In this document: positions 7,899 to 15,877 of the stretch, one piece after another
Position numbering within the stretch: position 1 is the stretch's first letter
How the letters are laid out: the number at the start of each line of letters is the position of its first letter
Origin: F1-120-MAGs118 sp013360535
GTDB lineage: Bacteria > Planctomycetota > UBA1135 > GCA-002686595
Assembly: GCA_026647215.1 (NCBI GenBank)
Contig: JAPKHC010000026.1
Coordinates: 1 to 63,216 of the forward strand
Direction: 5' to 3'
Length of the DNA stretch: 63,216 bases
Translations under genes and position numbers: made by a program
Notes under the pieces: generated by a model
The model's input: the letters and a program-made list of their open reading frames with translations, nothing else
Databases searched by the model: none
What the model was told of the DNA's origin: nothing

Positions 7899-8669
7899 AT
7901 GCCGCGCGTGAAGAAGCGGTTGCGGGTGGGCTGGCGCCTCGTGCGAGCGGGAGCGGCGACGGCCGTGCTGTTCGGCTCGTGGGCCGTCGGGCACGTCGTG
8001 CTCGTGCCCGCGCCACGCCTGCGGCTGCGCTGGCGGCGAGGAATCATGCGGCGCTGGTGCGCGGCGATGTGCGCGGCTTTTGCGGTGCGCGTGGAGCTCG
8101 TCGGAGCGCCGCCGCCGACGGGAGTGCTGCTCGTGGCGAACCACCTCTCGTACCTCGACGTGGTCGTGCTCGGGTCGGCGCTCGACACCTCGTTCGTGTC
8201 GAAGGCCGAAGTTGCGGGTTGGCCGGTGATCGGGCTGCTCGCGCGCTGTTTCGACACGGTTTTCCTCGTGCGCGAGCGCAAGCGCGACCTGCCGGCGACG
8301 AACGCGCAGATCGCGCGGGCGCTGTCGAGCGGCGTCGGAGTCGTCGTGTTCCCCGAGGGCACGAGCACCAAGGGCGAGAGCGTGCTGCCGTTCCGGCCGT
8401 CGTTGCTGGCGCCGGCGGCGGAAGGTGGCCTCGACGTGTGGGCCGCGACGCTGAGCTACCGCACCGCGCCGCAGGATCCTCCGGCCTCGACGCACGTGTG
8501 CTGGTGGGGAGACATGCCATTTGGCCCGCACGCGCTGGAGATGGCGGCGCTCGAGCGCATCGAGGCGCGCGTCGAGTTCCTGCGCGAGCCCGTGCGCGAC
8601 GGCGACCGCAAGCGGCTCGCGGAAAAGCTCCAGCAGGCGATCGCGGCAAGGTTGGTGCCCGTACCATGA
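7899..8669 (+). CDS. olsA: OlsA/PlsC-type 1-acyl acyltransferase
   Basis: A 256-residue membrane-associated acyltransferase that would O-acylate lyso-ornithine lipid (OlsA) or lysophosphatidate (PlsC). The catalytic NHxxxxD block is NHLSYLD, followed by FVSKAEVAGWP and the FPEGTS block, with a hydrophobic N-terminal segment (about residues 15-40). Next to olsB the OlsA role is favoured. An in-frame ATG at 7833 would add 22 residues and overlap olsB by 29 bases; the ATG at 7899 begins with the basic MPRVKKRLRVGWRL typical of the family and is preferred. It ends in an ATGA overlap with the next gene. Confidence 0.83.
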   Translation: MPRVKKRLRVGWRLVRAGAATAVLFGSWAVGHVVLVPAPRLRLRWRRGIMRRWCAAMCAAFAVRVELVGAPPPTGVLLVANHLSYLDVVVLGSALDTSFVSKAEVAGWPVIGLLARCFDTVFLVRERKRDLPATNAQIARALSSGVGVVVFPEGTSTKGESVLPFRPSLLAPAAEGGLDVWAATLSYRTAPQDPPASTHVCWWGDMPFGPHALEMAALERIEARVEFLREPVRDGDRKRLAEKLQQAIAARLVPVP

Positions 8670-9226
8670 GCGACGCCATGCCCAAGCGCGGGTCCAGAGA
8701 GCTCGTTCAGGCCAACCTCGCGTGTCTGGCGCAGGCGCGCGCGCTCGTCGGGCGGCTCAGCGACGAGGCGTACGTCGCCACGGCACCGGGCGGGCGGGGA
8801 GGTGTGGGAGCGCACCTGCGGCACGTGCTCGACCACTACGACTGCTTCCTCGCGGGCGTCGCGGAGGGACGGATCGATTACGACCGTCGTGAGCGGGACG
8901 TCGAGGTCGAACGGAGTCGCGAGCGTGCGCTCGAGCGGCTCGCGCTCGCGGAGGCCGGCCTCGCGGCGGTGCGAACGCTGGAGGCGAGCCATGAGCTCGG
9001 CGTCAAGCTCGACAGTGGCGAGAGCGGCGAGCGTTTCGAGAGCCGCTCGAGCCTCGCGCGCGAGCTGCAGTTCCTCGTGTCGCACACGGTGCACCACTTC
9101 GCGCTCGTCGCCTTCGTCCTGCGCCTGCAGGGATTCGATCCGGGGCCGGAATTTGGCGTCGCGCCGTCGACCTTGAAGCACGAGGCGGGCCAGAACCTGC
9201 CGGAGAATGCCGCGTGTGCACGCTGA
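8666..9226 (+). CDS. DinB-like (DUF664-type) protein
   Basis: A 186-residue helical-bundle protein of the DinB/YfiT-like superfamily. The three expected metal-binding histidines are visible: one in HLRHVLDHYDCF and two in SHTVHHFALV near the C-terminus. Family members act in thiol-dependent chemistry (for example bacillithiol or mycothiol transferases) or are of unknown role, so no reaction is assigned. The gene starts at an ATGA overlap with the acyltransferase and its last 13 bases overlap the next gene, so it sits in a tight cotranslated run of four. Confidence 0.75.
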   Translation: MSDAMPKRGSRELVQANLACLAQARALVGRLSDEAYVATAPGGRGGVGAHLRHVLDHYDCFLAGVAEGRIDYDRRERDVEVERSRERALERLALAEAGLAAVRTLEASHELGVKLDSGESGERFESRSSLARELQFLVSHTVHHFALVAFVLRLQGFDPGPEFGVAPSTLKHEAGQNLPENAACAR

Positions 9227-9945
9227 CGTGGCTGCACCACGGGCAGGGGTACGAACTGTTCTTCAACCGCGACGAGAAGCGCACGCGCGCGCCGGCGCGG
9301 CCGCCGCAGGTGCGCGAGCGCGCGGGGCGGCGCTGGATCGCGCCGAGCGATCCCGACGGCGGCGGCACGTGGATCGGCGCCAACGAGTTCGGCCTGTGCG
9401 TGGCGTTGCTCAACGGCTACCTGCCGCGCGACGCGGAAGAACGCGCGTGGGTCACACGTGGCGAGCTCGTCGACGGCCTGCTCGACGCGCGCACGCAGGA
9501 GGAGGTGCGCGTGCGGCTCTCCAAGCGCCATCTCGAGCGCTACCGCTCGTTCTCGATCGTCGCCGTGGCGCCGACGGGGCCGGCGCTGGTCGCGAGCTGG
9601 GACCTGAACGCGCTCGTGGTCGATGCACGCCATGCGGGGCATCCGCCGATCTGCTCGTCGTCGCTCGATCCGACGGGAGCGACCGTCGCGCGCCGCGAGC
9701 TGTTCGCGCGCCTGGCGGCGCAGCGTGGGACGATCGATGCGGAGTTGCTCGAGCGCTTCCACCGCAGCCACGAGCCCGAGCGTGGCCCGTGGAGCCCGTG
9801 CATGCACCGCGACAACGCGCAGACGCAGAGCCTGACGCACGTGCGCGTCACGGAGGCCCGCGTCGAGCTGCATTACACGCACGGGGCGCCGTGCGAAGGC
9901 GCGACGCAGGTGGCGTTCGAGCTGCCGCGTGTCGTGGTGAGCTGA
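9214..9945 (+). CDS. NRDE / TANGO2-family protein
   Basis: A 243-residue protein of the NRDE family, whose eukaryotic member is TANGO2. The motif FFNRDEKRTR gives the family its name, and the GTG start is immediately followed by Cys (MCTLTW), the conserved N-terminal Cys of this family, which has an Ntn-hydrolase-like fold. Other conserved pieces are DGGGTWIGAN and FGLCVALLNGY. The start is decided by that Cys and leaves a 13-base overlap with the DinB-like gene. TANGO2 proteins have been linked to haem and lipid handling; the substrate here is unknown. Confidence 0.85.
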   Translation: MCTLTWLHHGQGYELFFNRDEKRTRAPARPPQVRERAGRRWIAPSDPDGGGTWIGANEFGLCVALLNGYLPRDAEERAWVTRGELVDGLLDARTQEEVRVRLSKRHLERYRSFSIVAVAPTGPALVASWDLNALVVDARHAGHPPICSSSLDPTGATVARRELFARLAAQRGTIDAELLERFHRSHEPERGPWSPCMHRDNAQTQSLTHVRVTEARVELHYTHGAPCEGATQVAFELPRVVVS

Positions 9946-9954
9946 GCGGCCGCC

Positions 9955-11604
9955 GTGGAGTGGATCGACGGGCTCGTCGAGCGTGTGGTCGCGCTGCCAC
10001 CCGTGGCCGCGTGGGTCCTGATCGTGCTCGCGACGTTCGTGAGCGAGGACCTGACCTGCATCGCGGCCGGGCTCGCGGCGGCCACGGAGCGCATCTCGCC
10101 GTGGCATTCGATCGCCGCAGCGGGTGTGGGCATCTGGCTCGGGGATCTCGGGCTGTACCTCGCTGGTCGCTGGTTCGGGCGTGCGGCGCTGGCGCGCGCG
10201 CCGCTCAAGTGGGTGCTCGATGCCGAGGACCTCGCCCGTGGCGAAGGCTGGTTCCGCGCGCGGGGCGCGGCGGTGATCCTGATCTCGCGCTTCGTGCCGG
10301 GCACGCGCCTGCCGGTGTATGTCGCCTCGGGCACGTTGGGGCTTGGATTCGTGAGGTTCTCGCTGCTGACGGCGCTCGCGGTCGTGGTGTGGGCGCCGCT
10401 GATCGGTGGGGGAGCGATGCTGCTCGGGCGCGAGGTGTTGCCGTGGATCGAGCAGTACCAGCGTTGGGGCTTGCTCGCGGCGGTCGCGCTCGTGCTCGCG
10501 TGGCTGACGGTGATTCGCCTCGTCGTGCCCACGTTCACGTGGGCCGGGCGGCGACGGCTCGTCGGGCGCTGGAAGCGGCTCGTGCAGTGGGAATTCTGGC
10601 CGGCGTGGGCGACGTACGCGCCGGTAGTGCCGTACATCGGGCTGCTCGCGCTGCGGCATCGCTCGCTGACGCTCTTCACGGCGGTGAATCCCGGCATTCC
10701 GGCCGGTGGCTTCGTCGGGGAGTCGAAGGACGAGATCCTGCGCAAGCTCGAAGGCGCGGGGGACAGGATCGTGCGTTCACGGCGCCTCCCGGCGACGCTC
10801 GACCTCGAGGCTCGCCTTCAGCTCGTGCGCGAATTCCTCGAGATTTCCGGCGTGGAGTGGCCCGTCGTGCTCAAGCCTGACGCGGGCCAGCGCGGCTCCG
10901 GCGTGCTGTACGCGCGCGAGCTGGGCGAGGTGCGTGAGTATCTGGCGCGCATCGACGTCGACTGCCTCGTGCAGGAGTGCGCTCGCGGCGAGGAATTCGG
11001 CGTTTTCTACTGCCGCAAGCCGTCGGAGGAGCGCGGCCGCATCGTCTCGATCACGCGCAAGGTGTTTCCGGTCGTCGTCGGCGATGGCGTGAGCACGCTG
11101 GAGGAGCTCGTGCTGCGCGATCCACGCGCCGTGTGCATGGAGCGTCACTACCTGCGCGTCAACGCCGCGCGTGCGCAAGCGATTCCGCGCGAAGGCGAGC
11201 GCGTGCAGCTCGTCGAGATCGGGAACCACTGCAAGGGCACGATCTTCCTCGATGGCAACGAACTGGTGACGCCGGAGCTCGAGCGTGAGCTCGATCGCGT
11301 CTCGAAGTGCTTCGACGGCTTCTTCTTCGGGCGTTACGACCTGCGTGTGCCGTCGCTCGAGCACCTGCGGCGCGGCGAGGGCCTGAAGGTGATCGAGCTC
11401 AACGGCGCCACGAGCGAGCCGACGCACATCTATGACGCGAGACATGGTCCGCTGTACGGCTGGGCCACGCTCTGTCGGCAATGGCGGCTGCTGTTCGAAA
11501 TCGCGGCCGAAAACCGTGCACGCGGCGCTCCTGTCGTCGGCGCCGCCGAGCTCCTGCGCGCATGGCGCGAGTACCGCCGCGGGCAGCGTTCGCACCCGTC
11601 CTAG
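9955..11604 (+). CDS. DedA (VTT) membrane domain fused to ATP-grasp ligase
   Basis: A 549-residue two-part protein. Residues 1-205 are a DedA/SNARE-associated membrane domain, with FVSEDLTCIAAGLAA near the front, GDLGLYLAGRWFG, and the conserved ISRFVPGTRLPVYVASG. Residues 230-549 form an ATP-grasp domain: VVLKPDAGQRGSGV (nucleotide binding), GDGVSTLEELVLRD as in cyanophycin-synthetase-like enzymes, and the metal-binding VIELNGATSEPTHIYD. DedA proteins act as lipid flippases or proton-coupled transporters; ATP-grasp enzymes ligate a carboxylate to an amine or thiol. A joint role in modifying a lipid or head group at the membrane is inferred. GTG start, 9 bases after the previous stop. Confidence 0.85.
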   Translation: MEWIDGLVERVVALPPVAAWVLIVLATFVSEDLTCIAAGLAAATERISPWHSIAAAGVGIWLGDLGLYLAGRWFGRAALARAPLKWVLDAEDLARGEGWFRARGAAVILISRFVPGTRLPVYVASGTLGLGFVRFSLLTALAVVVWAPLIGGGAMLLGREVLPWIEQYQRWGLLAAVALVLAWLTVIRLVVPTFTWAGRRRLVGRWKRLVQWEFWPAWATYAPVVPYIGLLALRHRSLTLFTAVNPGIPAGGFVGESKDEILRKLEGAGDRIVRSRRLPATLDLEARLQLVREFLEISGVEWPVVLKPDAGQRGSGVLYARELGEVREYLARIDVDCLVQECARGEEFGVFYCRKPSEERGRIVSITRKVFPVVVGDGVSTLEELVLRDPRAVCMERHYLRVNAARAQAIPREGERVQLVEIGNHCKGTIFLDGNELVTPELERELDRVSKCFDGFFFGRYDLRVPSLEHLRRGEGLKVIELNGATSEPTHIYDARHGPLYGWATLCRQWRLLFEIAAENRARGAPVVGAAELLRAWREYRRGQRSHPS

Positions 11605-11629
11605 CTGGAGCTTCGCGCGGGCGCTCGGG

Positions 11630-11635
11630 TATCCT
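11630..11635 (+). promoter_or_regulatory. -10 hexamer TATCCT before the E1 gene
   Basis: GGTATCCTCTTGCG at 11628-11641, with the hexamer ending 11 bases before the ATG. The same 14-base string precedes the glutaredoxin-like gene at 54048. Confidence 0.4.
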
Positions 11636-11646
11636 CTTGCGCCCCC

Positions 11647-13875
11647 ATGAGCACCAACCGCGTCGCCGCCGTCGAGAGCGCCTTCGACGCCTGGCTCGAG
11701 TCCGCCGCTGTGGCGCCGCGTCAACTGGCTCCCGACGAGCCGCTGCGCGCGGGAAGTTCGCTCTCCGCACGCGCGGCGGTCGAGCTGCTCGAGGACCAGC
11801 TCGCCTCGCGTGCGCTCGACGTCGAGGCGCGCGAGCTCAAGAAGTCCAACCGCAGCTTCTACACGATCGGCAGCGCGGGCCACGAGAACAACGTCGTGCT
11901 CGGTTCACTCCTGCGAGCGACGGACCCGTGCCTGCTGCACTACCGCTCCGGCGCGCTGATGCTCGCGCGCTCGCGCAAGCTCCCCGGCGGCACGCCGGTG
12001 TTCGACACGCTGCTTTCGCTCGTCGCGTCGGCCGAAGATCCGGCGAGCGGCGGCCGCCACAAGGTGTGGGGGAGTCGTGCGCTGTGGGTTCCGCCGCAGA
12101 CGAGCACGATCGCTTCGCACCTGCCGAAGGCCGTCGGCCTCGCGATCTCGTTCGCACGCGCGAAGCGGCTGGGCATCGAGATCGAGCTTCCCACCGACAG
12201 CGTCGTCGCGTGCACGTTCGGCGATGCCTCCGCCAACCACTGCACGGCGCTCGCGGGCTTCAACTTCGCGCGCTACGCGACCCGGCAAGGCAGCCCGTGT
12301 CCCGTGCTGTTCGTGTGCGAGGACAACGGCATCGGCATCTCGGTGCGCACGCCAAAGGACTGGATTCGCGAGAGTCTTGGGGCTGTCGAGCACCTGCGCT
12401 ACGTGCGCGCCTCGGGGGAACTCGATTCGGTGCACGCGACGGTCGCCGAGGCGATCGAGTGGTGCCGCAGCGCGCGTCGGCCGGTGTTCCTGCACCTCGA
12501 GACGACGCGCCTGTGGGGCCACGCGGGTTCCGACGTCGAGACGACGTACCACAACCTGCCGGAGATCGAGGCGCTCGAAGCGCGCGATCCGCTGCTGCGC
12601 AACGCGCGGTTCCTCGTCGAGAGCGGCGCGCTCACGCCGCAGGCGCTGAAGGCGCTCGTGCGCGAGACCCGCGCGCGAGTGCACGCGGCGGGCGACGAAG
12701 CGACGCGGCGACCGCGGCTCACGACGCGCGAGTCGGTCATGGCGTCGCTCGCGCGCTGGGACGAGAGTGCCGTGCGCGCGGAGGCGAAGCGTGGAGTCGA
12801 CGTCGAGCGGCGCCGCGAGCACTTCGGCAAGCTGCCGGAAGAGCAGCAGAGCGCGACCAAACGCACGCTCGCGGCTCACGTGAACGCGGCGCTGCACGAC
12901 GAATTCCTGCGCCGACCCGAGCTGCTCCTCTTTGGCGAGGACACCGGCAAGAAAGGCGGCGTGTACGGCGTCACGGCCGACCTGCAGAAGCGCTTCGGCG
13001 TCGCGCGTGCCTTCGACACGTTGCTCGACGAGACGGCGATCCTCGGGCTCGCGCAAGGTGCGGCGCACGTCGGGCTCCTTCCGCTGCCGGAGATCCAGTA
13101 CCTCGCGTACCTGCACAACGCGCTCGACCAGCTGCGCGGCGAGGCCTGCTCGCTGCAGTTCTTCTCCAACGGCCAGTTCGCGAATCCGATGGTCGTGCGC
13201 GTGCAAGGACTCGCTTACCAGAAGGGTTTTGGCGGGCACTTCCACAACGACAACTCGATCGGCGCGCTGCGCGACATTCCCGGGCTGATGCTCGCGATCC
13301 CCGCGCGCGGCGACGATGCGGCGCGGATGCTGCGCGGCGCGGTGGCGGCGGCGAAGGCCTGCCAGCGCGTGGTCGTGTTCCTCGAGCCGATCGCGCTCTA
13401 CCACGAGCGCGACCTGCACGCCGACGGCGACAACCTGTGGCTCACGGATTATCCGGCGCCCGACCGCGAGCCGCTCTTGCCCGGCGACGTCGGCGTGTAC
13501 GGCGAGCAGAACCGCGACGTGCTGATCGTGAGCTACGGCAACGGGCTGCGGCTCTCGCTGCGTGCGGCGAAGGTGCTGGAGGACTCCCACGGCATCCGCG
13601 CGCGTGTGCTCGACCTGCGCTGGATCAATCCGCTGCCCTTCGAGGCGCTCGAGCGCCACGCAGCGCAGTGCAAGGCGGTGCTCGTCGCCGATGAATGCCG
13701 TGCGACGGCCGGCGGGATTGCCGACGCGGTCGTGGCGCGGCTTGCGGAGTCGGGCTATCGCGGCAGGCTCGCGAGCGTGCGCGCGGCCGACACGTACGTG
13801 CCGCTCGGCTCGGCCACGAGCGTCGTGCTGCTGCAGGACACCGAAATCGTCGACGCGGCGCGGAGGCTCGCTTGA
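11647..13875 (+). CDS. Fused E1 alpha-beta 2-oxoacid dehydrogenase (thiamine-dependent)
   Basis: A 742-residue protein joining the alpha and beta subunits of a pyruvate / branched-chain 2-oxoacid dehydrogenase E1. The alpha half (to about residue 370) has YRSGALMLAR, the thiamine-diphosphate motif starting FGDASANH and ending CEDNGIGIS, and TTRLWGHAGSD. The beta half begins near residue 395, with LLFGEDTGKKGGVYGVT, DETAILGLAQGAA and the C-terminal transketolase-like domain (VSYGNGLRLSLRAA). It would decarboxylate a 2-oxoacid and pass the acyl group to a lipoyl carrier. No E2 or E3 gene is present here. The next gene, an acyltransferase, overlaps by TTGA, hinting that the acyl product feeds acyl-carrier chemistry (inference). 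Confidence 0.87.
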   Translation: MSTNRVAAVESAFDAWLESAAVAPRQLAPDEPLRAGSSLSARAAVELLEDQLASRALDVEARELKKSNRSFYTIGSAGHENNVVLGSLLRATDPCLLHYRSGALMLARSRKLPGGTPVFDTLLSLVASAEDPASGGRHKVWGSRALWVPPQTSTIASHLPKAVGLAISFARAKRLGIEIELPTDSVVACTFGDASANHCTALAGFNFARYATRQGSPCPVLFVCEDNGIGISVRTPKDWIRESLGAVEHLRYVRASGELDSVHATVAEAIEWCRSARRPVFLHLETTRLWGHAGSDVETTYHNLPEIEALEARDPLLRNARFLVESGALTPQALKALVRETRARVHAAGDEATRRPRLTTRESVMASLARWDESAVRAEAKRGVDVERRREHFGKLPEEQQSATKRTLAAHVNAALHDEFLRRPELLLFGEDTGKKGGVYGVTADLQKRFGVARAFDTLLDETAILGLAQGAAHVGLLPLPEIQYLAYLHNALDQLRGEACSLQFFSNGQFANPMVVRVQGLAYQKGFGGHFHNDNSIGALRDIPGLMLAIPARGDDAARMLRGAVAAAKACQRVVVFLEPIALYHERDLHADGDNLWLTDYPAPDREPLLPGDVGVYGEQNRDVLIVSYGNGLRLSLRAAKVLEDSHGIRARVLDLRWINPLPFEALERHAAQCKAVLVADECRATAGGIADAVVARLAESGYRGRLASVRAADTYVPLGSATSVVLLQDTEIVDAARRLA

Positions 13876-14864
13876 AGCGCATCGCGATCCTGTGCCCGGG
13901 CCGGGGCTCGTACACCGAGAAGACGCTGCGCACGCTGCCCGCGGGACATCCGTGGGTCGTGCGCGCGGACGAATTGCGCGCGGAATACGGGCTGCCGACG
14001 CTGAGCGAGCTCGACCGCGCGGAACGCTTCAGCCAGGTGCTGCACCTGCGGCCGGCGAACGTGTCGCTGCTGATCTGGCTCGTCACGATGCTCGACAGCC
14101 ACGCGGCGATGGAGCAGGACGAGTGCGTCGCGATCGCGGGCAACTCGATGGGCTGGTACACGGCGCTCGCGGTCGGCGGTGCGCTCAGTTTTGACGACGG
14201 TTTCCGCCTCGTGCAGGAGATGGCGCTGCTGCAGGAGCGCCACGCGGGCGGCGGGCAGATCCTCTATCCGCTCGTCGGCGACGACTGGCGCCGTGATGCG
14301 GCGCGTGTCGAGGCCGTGAAAGCCGCGCTCGCGTCCTCGAACGGCCACGCGCTGCCTTCGATCGAGCTCGGTGGCTTCGCGGTCCTCGCGGGCACCGAAG
14401 ACGGGATCCGTCACCTGCTCGGCGCGCTGCCGCAGGTGAAGCTCGGTTCGAACACGTATCCGTTCCGCCTGATGCAGCACGGCGCGTACCACACACCGCT
14501 CGTGCAGCCCGTGAGCGACGCCGCGCTCGAGACGCTCGCGCGCCTCGAGTTCCGCGCCCCGCGCGTGACGCTCGTCGATGGCCGTGGCGTGCGCTTCACG
14601 CCGTGGGCCACCGACGTCGCGGAGCTCGTGCGCTACACCCTGACGACGCAGGTGACCGACCCTTACGACTTCACGAAGTCGGTGCGGGTCGTGCTGCGCG
14701 AGCACGCGCCGGACGAGCTCGTGCTCCCCGGCCCCGGCAACACCCTCGGCGGCATCTGTGGGCAGATCCTGTGCGCGGAAGGCTGGCGCGGGATGCAGTC
14801 GAAGGCCGACTTCGAGCGTGAGCAGGCCGGCGCGCGCTCGCTGGTGCGCTCGCTGCGACGCTGA
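13872..14864 (+). CDS. FabD-like acyl-carrier-protein acyltransferase
   Basis: A 330-residue acyltransferase-fold protein starting at TTG, whose last bases overlap the E1 stop as TTGA. The nucleophile elbow is AIAGNSMGWYTALAVGG (GxSxG with Asn, where FabD has GHSLG), preceded by ILCPGRGSYTEK in place of the usual FPGQGSQ. The catalytic His region is MQHGAYHTPLV, and the C-terminus has VLPGPGNTLGGI. It probably moves an acyl group between CoA and a carrier protein, but the changed motifs make malonyl specificity uncertain. Tight coupling with the 2-oxoacid dehydrogenase E1 gene is unusual and suggests a dedicated acyl-transfer pathway. Confidence 0.8.
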   Translation: MKRIAILCPGRGSYTEKTLRTLPAGHPWVVRADELRAEYGLPTLSELDRAERFSQVLHLRPANVSLLIWLVTMLDSHAAMEQDECVAIAGNSMGWYTALAVGGALSFDDGFRLVQEMALLQERHAGGGQILYPLVGDDWRRDAARVEAVKAALASSNGHALPSIELGGFAVLAGTEDGIRHLLGALPQVKLGSNTYPFRLMQHGAYHTPLVQPVSDAALETLARLEFRAPRVTLVDGRGVRFTPWATDVAELVRYTLTTQVTDPYDFTKSVRVVLREHAPDELVLPGPGNTLGGICGQILCAEGWRGMQSKADFEREQAGARSLVRSLRR

Positions 14865-15030
14865 TACGCCGTTCGAACGAGGCGACAGGACCGTTGCACA
14901 CTCCGAACCGCGGGCGGATGGAGGAGCGCAGCGTTCGCCCGCTAACTTCTCCCTCGGCCCGCTTCACAGGGGCCCTGCGTTCCGGCCCGAACCCCTCTCG
15001 CCCCACGCAGTCCAGGAGTTGTTCCGTCCC

Positions 15031-15744
15031 ATGCAGCGTTCCCTCGTCTCCGCCGCGCTCGCGGCCTTCGCCCTCCTTCCGCTCGCCAGTTGCGTCTTCG
15101 TCGTCGGCGCCGATGGCGACGTCGACACCCACACCGCCTGGAGCGATTCCAAGGTGACCAAGTGGCGCGGCTCCGGCGTTCCCGGCAGCCAGTCCCGCAC
15201 GCTGTCCGACTTCCGCGAGGTGCGCGTGCACGGCTCCGCCGACGTCCGCATCCAGGTCGGTCAGGCGACGGGTGCGGTCGTGCGCTGCGACGACAACCTG
15301 CTCGAGCGTGTCCGCACCACCGTGACCGACGGCGTGCTCCTGATCGAGCTCGAGCCCGGCAGTTACCACTTCCGGAATCGCCTCGAGGTCGACCTCGCGA
15401 CGCCGACGCTCGCCTCCTACGGCCTCGACGGCTCCGGCGACGCGACGATCTCCGGCCTCTCCGGCGGCGACCTGCGCCTGGGGATCTCCGGTTCGGGCGG
15501 CATCCGCGCCAGCGGCACGGTCGACTCGCTCGTCGCCTCGATCTCCGGCTCCGGCAGCATCGCCGCGCGCGAGCTCGCCACCCGGCGCGCCAGCGTGTCG
15601 ATCGCCGGCTCGGGCGACGCGCAGGTCTGGGCGAGCGAGGCCCTCGACGTCTCGATCAGCGGCAGCGGGGACGTGCTCTACCGGGGCAATCCGGCGGTGA
15701 ACAGGAGCATCGCCGGCTCGGGCAGCATCGTGCGCAGCGACTGA
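15031..15744 (+). CDS. GIN-domain (DUF2807) lipoprotein
   Basis: A 237-residue lipoprotein with signal peptide and lipobox LPLASC (Cys about residue 21). The rest is a head-GIN / DUF2807 beta-helix: FREVRVHGSADVRIQVG opens it, followed by repeated GSGD/GSGS rungs (DGSGDATISGLSGGDL, SISGSGSIAARE, IAGSGDAQVW, SGSGDVLYRG). Such proteins are exported adhesion-like or polymer-binding beta-solenoids of poorly known role. The start is the ATG at 15031, after a pyrimidine-rich leader without a Shine-Dalgarno sequence. A strong terminator follows at 15800-15833. Confidence 0.85.
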   Translation: MQRSLVSAALAAFALLPLASCVFVVGADGDVDTHTAWSDSKVTKWRGSGVPGSQSRTLSDFREVRVHGSADVRIQVGQATGAVVRCDDNLLERVRTTVTDGVLLIELEPGSYHFRNRLEVDLATPTLASYGLDGSGDATISGLSGGDLRLGISGSGGIRASGTVDSLVASISGSGSIAARELATRRASVSIAGSGDAQVWASEALDVSISGSGDVLYRGNPAVNRSIAGSGSIVRSD

Positions 15745-15799
15745 ACCACCCTGACGAGACCAGCGGGTGCCCGGAGAGTCAGATGCGGGCGCCCGCTTC

Positions 15800-15833
15800 G
15801 CGCGGGCCGCGGAGAAGTGACCGCGGCCCGCGC
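15800..15833 (+). terminator. 13-bp perfect hairpin terminator
   Basis: GCGCGGGCCGCGG (15800-15812) and its exact complement (15821-15833) enclose an 8-base loop, followed by a pyrimidine run CCTTCCC. It ends the GIN-domain transcript and separates it from the HD gene promoter. Confidence 0.7.
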
Positions 15834-15842
15834 CCTTCCCGC

Positions 15843-15848
15843 TATCAT
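15843..15848 (+). promoter_or_regulatory. Possible -10 TATCAT for the HD phosphohydrolase gene
   Basis: TATCAT begins 10 bases after the terminator hairpin. A leader of about 25 bases with a GGAG motif precedes the GTG at 15878. There is no good -35, since that position falls inside the hairpin. Confidence 0.35.
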
Positions 15849-15877
15849 CCGCCGCCCCGCGACGGAGCGGGACTCTC

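Noticed and set aside
7833..7899. Upstream ATG at 7833 for the OlsA-like gene
   Set aside because: It would overlap olsB by 29 bases and add a segment (MLTALISPSS) unlike the family N-terminus; the ATG at 7899 fits better.
15420..15740. Repetitive GSGD/GSGS coding sequence as a CRISPR or DNA repeat array
   Set aside because: The repeats are imperfect at DNA level and are explained by the rungs of a GIN-domain beta-helix.
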